Positions 21,271-29,837 of a stretch of DNA of 64,000 nt are shown here, piece by piece. The notes beneath the pieces were generated by a model that searched no databases, was not told where the DNA came from, and saw only the letters and a list, made by a program, of their open reading frames with translations. The translations under genes and the position numbers were made by a program. Each line of letters begins with the position of its first letter. Positions within the stretch are counted from its first letter, which is position 1. The stretch comes from Sphingomonas sp. SORGH_AS_0879 (GTDB lineage: Bacteria > Pseudomonadota > Alphaproteobacteria > Sphingomonadales > Sphingomonadaceae), in contig NZ_JAUTBJ010000002.1 in NCBI RefSeq assembly GCF_030819175.1, positions 2,056,001-2,120,000 on the forward strand. Direction: 5' to 3'.

Positions 21271-22626
21271 TTAATTGTCTCGGAAAGCCCGCTCGAACTG
21301 ATCGCGGAGCGGCTTCGTGATGTAAGAGATCATCGTCCGGTGGCCGGTTTCGATGAACACCTCGGCCGGAACGCCGGGGCGAAGCTGGATCTCGGGATAG
21401 CGGCGCAACTCGGCCTCCTCGATCGCGACGCGCACCGGATAGAAGGCCTGCTTGCCCTCCGGATCGGTCGAGCGGTCGGCGGCCACGGTCACGACGCGGC
21501 CATGGATTTCGGGCGTCGCGGTCGAATTGAGCCCGCTGAAGCGGATGCGTGCCTGCTGGCCGACCCGCACCTGATCGATGTCGAGCGGCGACACGCCCGC
21601 CTCGACCATCAGCTCGTCGCTGTCGGGCACGATCTCCATGATGACCTCGGCCCCGCGCACGACGCCGCCGATGGTGTTGAAGGCCAGCTTGTCCACCACC
21701 CCGTCATAGGGCGCGCGAAGCACGCTGCGATCCTGCGCATCGACCGCCGAGACACTGCGCACCTGTTGCTGGTTCAGCGTATTGTTGATCTCGGCCAGCC
21801 GCGTGCCCGCTTCCGAACGGCGCGTCTCGCCCAGCTGGATGATCTGTTCGCGCGCCTCGGTGATGCGCGCCTGGGTGGAAGCGATATTGGCCTGGAGCGC
21901 GCCGACATTGCCCTGAAGATCGGCGGCGGTGCGTTCGAGCTGGTTGCGGCGGCTGATCGTGACCAGCCCCTTTTCCCACAGGTCCTTCACGCCCTGACGC
22001 TCGGGATTGATGAGCGCGGTCTGTTGTTCCAGCGCGTTGATCTGCGCGCGATAGGCGCCGATCTGCTGCTCATATTGCCGCACCCGCGATTCCAGCTGGG
22101 CGATCAGGCCCGACTGCTCGGTCTTGCGGATGGTGAACAGCTTGCGCTCGTCGGCCATGGCGCGCTGCGCACCCTCGCCGCCATTCACCAGTTCCGCCGG
22201 GAAGGTGATGGTCGGCGCCCCCAGCCGCTCCGCCTCCAGCCGCGCGCGCTGGGCGAGCAACTGGTCGACGCTCAGGCTGGAGAAGCGGGCATCGGCGTCG
22301 GTCACCCGATCGTCGAAGCGCATCAGCACCTGGCCCTTGCGGACCCGCTGGCCGTTCTCGACCAGGATTTCGGAAATGACGCCGCCCGCGGGATGCGCGA
22401 TCCGCTTGATCCGGCTCTTTACCCCGACCTGACCGGGGGCGATCACCGCGCCGCCGATCGGGATCAGCGCACCCGCCAGCCCGAAACCCAGCACCAGCAC
22501 GAGGATCGCGGTCAGCGCGATGCGGAACTGCCGCTTGGCGCTGCGCAGCGGATCGTAAAGAGGCGCCCCTTCGTCGATCGCGGTCAGGCGCGTGCCGGGG
22601 CCGCCGGTGGTGACGATGCCGTTCAT
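21271..22626 (-). CDS. HlyD-family membrane fusion protein (AtrB/PrtE-like)
   Basis: A 451-residue periplasmic adaptor of a type I secretion system. It has one N-terminal membrane segment (IALTAILVLVLGFGLAGALIPI), the biotinyl-lipoyl half motif (PAGGVISEILVENGQRVRKGQVLMRF), a long coiled coil (about residues 125-310) and a C-terminal beta domain with the family ending (LRPGVPAEVFIETGHRT). Its ATG overlaps the stop of the ABC gene by four bases, so the two are translationally coupled. In sphingan gene clusters the equivalent pair is named atrD-atrB. Confidence 0.92.
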   Translation of the reverse strand: MNGIVTTGGPGTRLTAIDEGAPLYDPLRSAKRQFRIALTAILVLVLGFGLAGALIPIGGAVIAPGQVGVKSRIKRIAHPAGGVISEILVENGQRVRKGQVLMRFDDRVTDADARFSSLSVDQLLAQRARLEAERLGAPTITFPAELVNGGEGAQRAMADERKLFTIRKTEQSGLIAQLESRVRQYEQQIGAYRAQINALEQQTALINPERQGVKDLWEKGLVTISRRNQLERTAADLQGNVGALQANIASTQARITEAREQIIQLGETRRSEAGTRLAEINNTLNQQQVRSVSAVDAQDRSVLRAPYDGVVDKLAFNTIGGVVRGAEVIMEIVPDSDELMVEAGVSPLDIDQVRVGQQARIRFSGLNSTATPEIHGRVVTVAADRSTDPEGKQAFYPVRVAIEEAELRRYPEIQLRPGVPAEVFIETGHRTMISYITKPLRDQFERAFRDN

Positions 22627-24371
22627 GACTTGCTTTCCTCAAGGGTACGCTCGGGCGTGGGCGTGCCGTTGGGCAGCGCCGCGCGCGTCAGATGTTCCAT
22701 GACCTGATCGCTCGGGCCGAATAGCTCGATACGGCCGTCACGCAAATACATGATCTTGTTGACTTGTCCCAGGACGCTGGGACGATGGGCAATGACCACC
22801 ACGATCCCGCCACGCTGGCGGACCGACCCGATGGCGGCGGCCAGGGCGGCCTCGCCTTCGGCATCGAGGTTGGAATTGGGTTCGTCGAGGACGATCAGGA
22901 ACGGATCGCCATAGAGCGCGCGGGCCAGGCCGATACGCTGCCGCTGCCCGGCGGAAAGTTCGCGGCCATCCTCGCCGATCTGGGTGTCGTAACCGGCGGG
23001 CAGGCTGGTAATCAGTGCATGGACGCCCGCATCGCGCGCGGCCGCGATGATCGCCTCCGACGTGGCCTCGGGGTCGAAGCGGGCGATATTCTGCGCGATG
23101 GTCCCGCCGACGAGCTCCACCGACTGCGGCAGATAGCCCAGCGACCGGCCCAGATCGTCGGGCCACCATTGATCGAGCGCCGCGCCGTCCAGCCGAACCG
23201 CGCCCGCCTGGGGCGGCCAGAGCCCGATCAGCGCGCGGCCCAGCGTCGTCTTGCCGGCGCCGCTGGGGCCGATCAGGCCGAGCGCGTCGCCGGGGTTGAG
23301 GCGGAACTGAACGCCGTGCAGCGTGGTGCGCTGCGTACCCGGCGGGCCGACGACCAGGTTTTCGACCAGCAGGCTCCGGTGCGGGGCGGGCAGGCGGGTC
23401 ATGCCGGGATCGGCGACGGGCACGCGGGTGAAGAGTTGCTTCAACCGCGCCCAGCCCTGACGCGCGCCGACCAGATTGCGCCAGTTGGCGATCGCCTGAT
23501 CGACCGGGGCCAGCGCGCGGCCCGACAGGATGGAGGAGGCGAAGATCACACCGCCGCTCGCCTTGCCGTTGATGACGAGCAGCGCGCCGACGCTGAGGAT
23601 CACCGATTGCAGCAGCAGGCGCAGCACCTTGCTGACGCCGCCCAGCTTGGCACTCTCGCGCGAGACGCGGTTGGACAGGGTGACATATTGGTTGTTCACC
23701 CGCTCCCACCGGTCGCGCATCCGCTCGCGCATCCCGAGTGCGGCGAACAGTTCGACATGGCGCATATTGGATTCGGCCATGGCGTTGCGGACCGAGGACA
23801 TCTGGTGAAGGTCCGACGACGGCTTCTTCATCACCCGGTTGGTGACCAGCGTCAGCGCCAGCAGGATCAGCGCGCCGATCAGGGTCGTGACGCCCAGCCA
23901 GACATGCAGCATGAACAGCACGCCCAGGAAGAACAGGATCCAGGGCAGGTCGATCATGGTGGCAAGGCCGGTGCCGCTGATGAAGCTGCGCACCTGGTCC
24001 AGATCGCGCATCGGGCCCAGGCCGTCGCCCTGCGTCACGCGACCGTCGAGCGACATCTGCCCCATCGCGCCCTGCACCCGCCGCGACAGCGCACGGTCCA
24101 GCCCGTTGCCGACATCGGACAACAGCCCGGCACGCAGATTCTCGAACAGCCCCTGAAAGGCATAGGCCAGCGTGACCATGATCAGCAGGCCGACCAGCGT
24201 CGGGATCGACCGCCCCGGCAGCACCGAGTCATAGACCATCATCATGTAGATGGACCCGGCCAGCAGCAATATGTTCAGGATGGCACTGACCGCCACGATC
24301 ATGCCGAAGACCGATCGAAACCGGCGCAACGCCATGCGCAGATCGTCTTGTCCCCCGTCGGCTGTACGCAA
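22623..24371 (-). CDS. Type I secretion ABC exporter (PrtD/AtrD-like)
   Basis: A half-size ABC exporter of about 582 residues that energises type I secretion with the following HlyD and TolC proteins. The membrane domain occupies the first 300 residues. The ATPase motifs are canonical: Walker A GPSGAGKTTL, Q-loop YLPQ, signature LSAGQRQR, Walker B FLIVLDEPNSNLD and H-loop IAHRP. No peptidase domain is present, which fits exporters of unprocessed adhesins or enzymes. A TTG start at 24371 was chosen because AAGGAAG lies about nine bases before it; a longer frame (to 24428) and a shorter ATG (24335) exist. The 231 bases upstream hold the operon promoter, not identified precisely. Confidence 0.9.
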   Translation of the reverse strand: MRTADGGQDDLRMALRRFRSVFGMIVAVSAILNILLLAGSIYMMMVYDSVLPGRSIPTLVGLLIMVTLAYAFQGLFENLRAGLLSDVGNGLDRALSRRVQGAMGQMSLDGRVTQGDGLGPMRDLDQVRSFISGTGLATMIDLPWILFFLGVLFMLHVWLGVTTLIGALILLALTLVTNRVMKKPSSDLHQMSSVRNAMAESNMRHVELFAALGMRERMRDRWERVNNQYVTLSNRVSRESAKLGGVSKVLRLLLQSVILSVGALLVINGKASGGVIFASSILSGRALAPVDQAIANWRNLVGARQGWARLKQLFTRVPVADPGMTRLPAPHRSLLVENLVVGPPGTQRTTLHGVQFRLNPGDALGLIGPSGAGKTTLGRALIGLWPPQAGAVRLDGAALDQWWPDDLGRSLGYLPQSVELVGGTIAQNIARFDPEATSEAIIAAARDAGVHALITSLPAGYDTQIGEDGRELSAGQRQRIGLARALYGDPFLIVLDEPNSNLDAEGEAALAAAIGSVRQRGGIVVVIAHRPSVLGQVNKIMYLRDGRIELFGPSDQVMEHLTRAALPNGTPTPERTLEESKS

Positions 24372-24602
24372 AACCCGGCCCTTCCTTACGCCACATGTCC
24401 ATCGCGCCGGGTTCCCCGACGCTGTCATGTCCGTGGGCTATAGGCCCGATTGGTTAACGGGCCCATTCCTGCACCACCCCAACACGGCGCAATGTCACGA
24501 TAATTGCAGGTTCGGCGTCGCTTCACCACGCGGGGAATTGAAACCGTCGTAACTTTTGTCCCCAAATGACACGTCCCGGCCGGACGCGACCGGGGACGGC
24601 CG

Positions 24603-26093
24603 TCATGCGACCTTTCGGCGCAGCTTCCCCAGCATCGCGGCGGCATCACGCTCCAGTCCTTCGGGGCGGCCCATCGCGAACCAGATGGCGAAGCGGGTCA
24701 CCAGATAGACCAGACCACCGACGATGACGCGCAGGATCAGTTCCTGGGCCAGATCGAAGCCCCCGATGACCCGCCAGCCGCGATCGGCGACGGCCCAGAC
24801 GCCCAGCGACATCGTGATGCATCCGATCAGGGTGGGCATATGCGTGGCGATCTGCCGCATGATGCTGACGCCTGCCAGACGGCGGGCCAGCATCATCCCG
24901 ACACTGACCTGATACAGTCCGGCCAGAACGCGCGTCGCGACGAGGCCGGGGACGCCGAAGAAGATGGCGCCCAGTACCATCAGCGGCAGGCGGACGAGCA
25001 GGACCTGCAAATCGCGCATGAACAGCAACCGGACATAACCCAGCGCCATGCCCAGCGGCGTCGCGAGTCCGGCCACGCCCTGAAGCCCGAAGATGACCGC
25101 GAACGCCTGGATGATCGGCACGGCGGGCAGCCATTTGGCGTTCAGGAACAGCGCGACCATCGGTTCGGCGACCAGCGCGAAGCCGACGCCCACCGGCACG
25201 CCCAGCGCGACCAGCAGCCGGTCGGCCTTGATATAGGCGGCGGTCAGGCGCGGCTTGTCGTGCTTGATCGACGCGAAGGCGGGAAACAGCGTCTTGGTCA
25301 GCGGCAGCGTCGTCTCGCGCGTCGCCAGATTGGCGAGGTTGAACGCGACATTATAATAGCCGAGCACGGTGGGCGTCGCGATCTTGCCGACCATCAACTG
25401 GTCCGCGCGCCAGTTGAGCGCGTTCACCAATTGCGACGCGCTGGTCCAGACCGAGAAGGACAACAGCGTCCGCCAGCTTCCCAGCGAGAAGCGGGGCAGG
25501 CGGGGCATGATGCAATAGGAGACGATGACGTTGGACGCGTACATCGCGACGATCCCGGCGACGATCGCCCAATAGCTCTGGAAATACCAGGCGACCGCGA
25601 CGGCGACGATGACGTTGCTCATCTTCGATGCGGAGGACAGGACGAATTCCTGCCAGAAGACGAGCCGTCGCTGGAACACCGCCAGCCAGGGATTGGCGAG
25701 CCCCGACAGCAGCGCGCCGCCGCCGAGCACGATCAGGATGGGGATCAGCCGCTGATCGCCATAGATATTCGCGACAAAGGGGGAGGAGGCGGATAGCACG
25801 ACCGCGATCGTGACTCCGCGCAACGCCGACAGGGTCCAGGCCGAATGGAAATCGGCATCGGTCGGCTCGTCCAGCCGGATCAGCGCCTGCGACAGCGACA
25901 TTTCGGTAATGGAGGTGACGATCTGCATCAGCGTCGCCGCGATCGCGACCAGGCCGAAATCGGCGGGGACCAGCAGGCGCGCCAGGATGACCGTGCTGAC
26001 CATCCCCGAAAGATTGACGACGACCCGCGCCGCCGTCAGCCACATGCTCCCCTTTGCGATCCGCTTTCCGACACCTCCGGCTGTGTTGCTCAT
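24603..26093 (-). CDS. Wzx-type oligosaccharide flippase
   Basis: A 496-residue polytopic membrane protein of the polysaccharide-synthase (MOP) superfamily, which flips lipid-linked oligosaccharide repeat units to the periplasm. Around twelve to fourteen hydrophobic segments are visible. The N-terminus (GSMWLTAARVVVNLSGMVST, ILARLLVPADFGLVAIA) is typical of bacterial Wzx/exopolysaccharide flippases. It precedes the type I secretion operon on the same strand and is divergent from the spike-like genes. The matching polymerase and export genes are 9-13 kb to the right. Confidence 0.88.
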   Translation of the reverse strand: MSNTAGGVGKRIAKGSMWLTAARVVVNLSGMVSTVILARLLVPADFGLVAIAATLMQIVTSITEMSLSQALIRLDEPTDADFHSAWTLSALRGVTIAVVLSASSPFVANIYGDQRLIPILIVLGGGALLSGLANPWLAVFQRRLVFWQEFVLSSASKMSNVIVAVAVAWYFQSYWAIVAGIVAMYASNVIVSYCIMPRLPRFSLGSWRTLLSFSVWTSASQLVNALNWRADQLMVGKIATPTVLGYYNVAFNLANLATRETTLPLTKTLFPAFASIKHDKPRLTAAYIKADRLLVALGVPVGVGFALVAEPMVALFLNAKWLPAVPIIQAFAVIFGLQGVAGLATPLGMALGYVRLLFMRDLQVLLVRLPLMVLGAIFFGVPGLVATRVLAGLYQVSVGMMLARRLAGVSIMRQIATHMPTLIGCITMSLGVWAVADRGWRVIGGFDLAQELILRVIVGGLVYLVTRFAIWFAMGRPEGLERDAAAMLGKLRRKVA

Positions 26094-26268
26094 GCTATCC
26101 TATTCCCGCTGCGGCCCGAATTCAGGCCGCCCGCCGCCCGCGCGACCGTGATGTGACGCGCCGCCGATACCCGCTCCATCGGGGCTTTCCTACAGCTATA
26201 AAAGGAACATATGAAGAACAATGTCCCGGACGGTCCCGTTCGCGGCATTTACAGGGGGAAGAAGAGCC

Positions 26269-26529
26269 ATGGCCGATCCGTTCAACATCGACAGCCTGAG
26301 CGCGCCGTCGCGCGCACCTTTCGCCATCGCGCCGAGCGATAGCGTGCCGTTGGCCGTGGTGCCCAAGCGGCTGTTCGTCGGCACCGGCGGCCATATCACG
26401 CTGCGCGGGGTCGATGGCGCGGCGGATGTCGTCTATCGCAATGTCGCGAGCGGGGTTTACCTGAATGTCCGCCCCGGCTTCGTCCGCGCCACGGGCACCA
26501 CCGCCGCCGACCTGATCGGGGAGGCGTGA
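26269..26529 (+). CDS. Spike-base-like protein (Rcc01079 family)
   Basis: A small protein of 86 residues resembling the base subunit of the gene-transfer-agent head spike (Rcc01079/GhsA type). Recognisable features are an N-terminal PFNIDSLSAPSRAPFAI and a beta-rich remainder (LFVGTGGHITLRGVDGAADV, GVYLNVRPGFVRATGTTAADL). The ATG has a strong ribosome site (GGGGGAAG). Its stop overlaps the GTG of the next gene by four bases. No capsid, portal, terminase or tail gene is present in the window, so it is an orphan here. Family assignment is from memory of the motif pattern. Confidence 0.65.
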   Translation: MADPFNIDSLSAPSRAPFAIAPSDSVPLAVVPKRLFVGTGGHITLRGVDGAADVVYRNVASGVYLNVRPGFVRATGTTAADLIGEA

Positions 26530-28100
26530 GCGATATGGCGGGGGACTATTCGGGCAATCGCCCGGCCTTCGGCAATCCGCGAATGCTGGCGGATCAGGAC
26601 CGCTATATGTTCTGGGCGACCGGCGCGCGGGTGCCTTCGGGCACGCTCGTCACCGCGCAGGCCGACACGCGCTTCGTCATGACCAAACTGATCTTCGGTT
26701 CGCCGCAATATGCGATCGACCATCTCCGGCTTCATTATTCGGGCTTCGCCTGCACCGAAGGGGGGAACAGCCCGCAGGAGACGGTGCTGCCGGGAAACGC
26801 GACTATTATATATGGCGTCTGGATCGCGGTGAACGGCGGCGAAGCGCGGGCGTGCAGCTTCGGAGGAGCGGCGGGGACGAGCATCGCCAGCGGCGCGCTG
26901 GGGGTGTGGACCGACGACCTGTCGGTCGCGGTGCCGCCGCTGGCGCAGGTGACGGTCTATACGCTCTATGCGACCGCCGCCGGGGAGAAGCAGATCCCGG
27001 TGCACCAGATCATGCGCCAGCGCGGCGAGCGGGTATGGGGTGCGGACAATGCGGCGGCGCTGATCGCGCTGATCGGCACGGACACGGCCAGCACCGGCTC
27101 GCTCGAAGGGGCATCCTTTCCGGCCTATTACGGCCCGGACTTCATGGTTGCCAAGGGATGGGACGGGCGTCCGGTGCCGCTGGTCGTGTGTGATTCGCTC
27201 GGTGAACGCCAGTCCGATAGCGTGCTGGCTGCCGATACCCGGCGCAATATGGGGTGGCTTCGTCGCTGGCTCGATCGGGACGGCCCCTATGGGCGTATTC
27301 CGCACATGATGATCGGCCTGCCGGGCGCGGCGTCCAAGCGCGAACTGATCTCGACCAACTCGGCCAAACGCTGGGATATCGTCGATCAGGTGGTGGCGAT
27401 GAACGGCGGGCGGCGACCCTTCACCTGCATCCTCAACCAGATGGGCCGTAACGATTATGAAAGCGGGAGCTATGCGACGACCCGCGCCAACTGGAAGGTA
27501 CTGAACGACCGTATCCTCGCGCGTCACCCCGGAACGCCGATCATCGCGGTCGGGCAGGTCATTCATCCCAACTCCACCGACGGGTTCCGGACGCTTGCGA
27601 ACCAGGGGTATCAGGTCGGCGGCGAATGGCCGAACGGTGTCCGCTACCAGTTGGAGGCCGACAAGGAGGCCGGGATGGACGGCACGCTGGCGGGCTATAT
27701 CGACGTGATGCGCGCCGCCGGTCTGGCCGATACGCAGGGCAAATGGCCCGAACCCTTCTTCGTCACGACCCTGGCGCAGCAGGCGGGGACCGACGGCACG
27801 GCGACCTATGACAGCATCGTCCTGGCCGATGCGCCGGAACTCGGGGACGTCCTGCAATGGATACCGGGCGGGGCGGTCGACTTCGCATCCGTCATCGCGA
27901 TCACCGGTCAACCCGGCGCCTGGACGTGCAAGCTCAGCTATAACGGCGCACGAACGGTGGTCGACGTCGGAGGAGAGGTCTTCGCGCCCAACGCCAATGA
28001 CGGATCAGGCACCCCGCGGACCGGCACCCATCCGCGACCGCGCATGATCCGGGCGATCGCGGAGCGCGTCTCCCAGATGGACAAGGGCAAGCTACGGTAA
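26526..28100 (+). CDS. SGNH-hydrolase-like spike/fibre protein (GhsB-like)
   Basis: A 524-residue protein coupled by a GTGA overlap to the spike-base gene. The first 160 residues are beta-rich (FWATGARVPSGTLVTAQADT). The middle holds an SGNH/GDSL-like hydrolase domain: the nucleophile block VVCDSLGER near residue 225 and the Asn block LNQMGRNDYE near 310. A further beta domain (QWIPGGAVDFASVIAITGQ) and basic C-terminus follow. Such domains on phage spikes deacylate or bind surface polysaccharide. In Rhodobacter gene transfer agents the equivalent pair binds the host capsule. Its place among polysaccharide genes fits a role on glycan, but this is inference; it may instead be a secreted glycan esterase. 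Confidence 0.6.
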   Translation: MSDMAGDYSGNRPAFGNPRMLADQDRYMFWATGARVPSGTLVTAQADTRFVMTKLIFGSPQYAIDHLRLHYSGFACTEGGNSPQETVLPGNATIIYGVWIAVNGGEARACSFGGAAGTSIASGALGVWTDDLSVAVPPLAQVTVYTLYATAAGEKQIPVHQIMRQRGERVWGADNAAALIALIGTDTASTGSLEGASFPAYYGPDFMVAKGWDGRPVPLVVCDSLGERQSDSVLAADTRRNMGWLRRWLDRDGPYGRIPHMMIGLPGAASKRELISTNSAKRWDIVDQVVAMNGGRRPFTCILNQMGRNDYESGSYATTRANWKVLNDRILARHPGTPIIAVGQVIHPNSTDGFRTLANQGYQVGGEWPNGVRYQLEADKEAGMDGTLAGYIDVMRAAGLADTQGKWPEPFFVTTLAQQAGTDGTATYDSIVLADAPELGDVLQWIPGGAVDFASVIAITGQPGAWTCKLSYNGARTVVDVGGEVFAPNANDGSGTPRTGTHPRPRMIRAIAERVSQMDKGKLR

Positions 28101-28117
28101 AGCCTTTTGGAAAATTC

Positions 28118-28151
28118 ATGGTCCGGGACCGCAATTCGGGTCTCGGACCAT
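28118..28151 (+). terminator. Hairpin after the spike-like genes
   Basis: A 13-base inverted repeat with one wobble (ATGGTCCGGGACC ... GGTCTCGGACCAT) followed by TCTTTCCC, placed 18 bases after the stop codon of the SGNH gene. Confidence 0.65.
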
Positions 28152-28794
28152 CTTTCCCGCGAATCCGATTCGTTTTTCGCTTACGGCAGAACGTGCATCA
28201 GTAGCGGTGAACCGTTAGCCGCCAGGGAGCGGCCTCATCTTGGGCAGGATGCCAAGAGCGATTCCGGCCTCTCGCCACCGAGAGTCATCGCGCTTTCTTC
28301 ATTTTGTAGTTTTATTTTCATCCAAACGGGCGAGCGGCGTCATTCGGACGACGGAATGACCTATTCGCGCCAAAGTCGACCCTATCTGACAGGAACCGTT
28401 CATATTCCCAGATAAGGATCGTTACGATATGGTTATAATATCATATCGTTTGTAATCGCGGAAATCCGCCATTTTCGCAATGACCGATGTGTCGGAGCAA
28501 TTGCTACACTGACCATTACTTCGTGATCTTGGTCCCCCGCCCAATGAATAAGGGCAAAAGGCCGGAAGAACACGGCAGGGTCAACTTGGTTCCGTCGACC
28601 GAAACAGTGCGCCGCGTCGGGACTGCGCGCGCCGTCATATCCGCCTCATCATGGGACAGTCGCGAAAAGGGACGAAACATTTCTGCTGTTTTCTGGTTAA
28701 CACGGCGCTAACCATCTGGTCATCAACACCGGCCGCATGGCCAGCACTGCAATCCAAACCGCTACTTAAAGCGAAAAACAGGGGAGTCCCTACA
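28152..28794. other. Long AT-richer gene-free stretch before the VCBS-type protein
   Basis: About 640 bases without a convincing gene, clearly richer in A and T than the flanks. It contains the inverted repeat with an embedded TATAAT listed separately (28424-28449) and must carry the promoter and leader of the secreted protein at 28795. Short reading frames here (for example 28487-28711) lack ribosome sites and normal codon use and were not called. Confidence 0.5.
28424..28449. promoter_or_regulatory. Perfect inverted repeat around a TATAAT hexamer
   Basis: Arms ACGATATG and CATATCGT (eight of eight matching) are separated by ten bases that contain TATAAT, a consensus -10 box, at 28434-28439. 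No good -35 box lies at the expected distance. The arrangement suits a regulator that covers the promoter of the downstream secreted protein, about 345 bases before its start codon. Confidence 0.4.
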
Positions 28795-29535
28795 ATGCCG
28801 AGTCGTCCCGACCTTCCGAACCAGAAGATCTCGTTCAACGAGAACGCCCGCACCATCTCGGGCAACATCCTGCAGAACGCGACCGACGCCGACGGCGACA
28901 CGATCACCGTTGCTCGCGTCAACGACGGCTATGTCGCTGGCACGATCGGTGGCGGCAAGGGCGGCAATGTCTTCCAGGGCAAGTATGGCACGCTGACCAT
29001 CGCTCAGGACGGCACCTACACCTATGAGCTGAACGCCGGTCTGAACATCAAGAACGGCCAGACCATGGTCGAAGAGTTCAAGATCAAGATCCGCGACAGC
29101 AGCGGCATGTACGATCAGGCCTATGTCTCGTTCGACATCGGTGGCGAAGCCAACCGCAAGCCGGTGGCGGTCGACGACTTCGTGTCGACCAACTCGGGCA
29201 TCGTGGGCGGCAACGTCCTCTTCAACGACAGCGATCCCGATGGCGATACGCTGCACGTCGGCGGCGTGATCGATCTGGCCACCAAGACCAACTATCACAT
29301 CACCGACATGACCGACGTGCAGATCAAGGGCGTCTACGGCACCCTGACGATCAGCAGCAACGGCGCCTTCACCTACCAGGTCGACTATTCGGACCCCGAC
29401 ACCATCGCGCTGGGCGGTGCTCAGGGCGTCGAGAAGTTCGCCTACAAGCCGCATGACGGCCAGAATGGCGAAGGCAACAACACCGACTACGCCCTGCTGA
29501 ACATCGCGTTCAACTCGGCCGCGCCGGCTCTCTAA
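28795..29535 (+). CDS. Secreted VCBS/cadherin-like repeat protein
   Basis: A 246-residue protein without an N-terminal signal peptide, made of two tandem VCBS-like beta modules. Each has a calcium-site-like acidic stretch (ATDADGDTITV; NDSDPDGDTLHV) followed by the shared core YGTLTIaqDGTYTYEL or YGTLTISSNGAFTYQV. Such proteins are usually adhesins or matrix proteins exported by type I secretion. No RTX nonapeptide repeats are visible. The ATG at 28795 was chosen because GGGGAG lies eight bases upstream; the frame is open further back. The neighbouring ABC-HlyD-TolC operon is the obvious candidate exporter. The modules match those of the next gene, so the two probably work together or arose by duplication. 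Confidence 0.75.
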   Translation: MPSRPDLPNQKISFNENARTISGNILQNATDADGDTITVARVNDGYVAGTIGGGKGGNVFQGKYGTLTIAQDGTYTYELNAGLNIKNGQTMVEEFKIKIRDSSGMYDQAYVSFDIGGEANRKPVAVDDFVSTNSGIVGGNVLFNDSDPDGDTLHVGGVIDLATKTNYHITDMTDVQIKGVYGTLTISSNGAFTYQVDYSDPDTIALGGAQGVEKFAYKPHDGQNGEGNNTDYALLNIAFNSAAPAL

Positions 29536-29543
29536 TTCGCGAT

Positions 29544-29571
29544 CGGTCGCCGCCCACACGGCGACCGTTTT
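29544..29571 (+). terminator. Rho-independent terminator
   Basis: A perfect nine-base-pair stem (CGGTCGCCG ... CGGCGACCG) followed by TTTT, eight bases after the stop of the VCBS-type gene. A second perfect ten-base inverted repeat without a T tract (CGAACGCCGG ... CCGGCGTTCG, 29582-29615) follows. Confidence 0.8.
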
Positions 29572-29837
29572 CGAACTCCGCCGAACGCCGGTGGCCGCAA
29601 GGTCGCCGGCGTTCGTGCGTCCTGTCTCCACGGATGCGCTACATCCTTTGCCCCAATAGCTGGCGCGCCGACGACAGATGTTAACGGCATTGGCCTGCCG
29701 CGAAATTTACGACGTTCCGACAATGTTTTAGTGTGTACGAAACGTTAACCCTAGGATGTAACCCGTCGTTTCCACCGTCGCTGCCACACGCTCCGCATCG
29801 GGAAGACCTCTGCTCTCTTCCCCGGAGAAGCCGGAAC

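Noticed and set aside
26269..28100. Prophage call for the spike-like genes
   Set aside because: No capsid, terminase, portal, tail or lysis genes lie nearby, and the flanks are polysaccharide and secretion genes.
28487..28711. 74-codon frame in the gap before the VCBS-type gene
   Set aside because: There is no ribosome site or recognisable domain, and the region is atypical in composition.
28795..29535. RTX toxin call for the VCBS-type protein
   Set aside because: No GGxGxDxLx nonapeptide repeats are present. Only acidic VCBS-like loops are seen.
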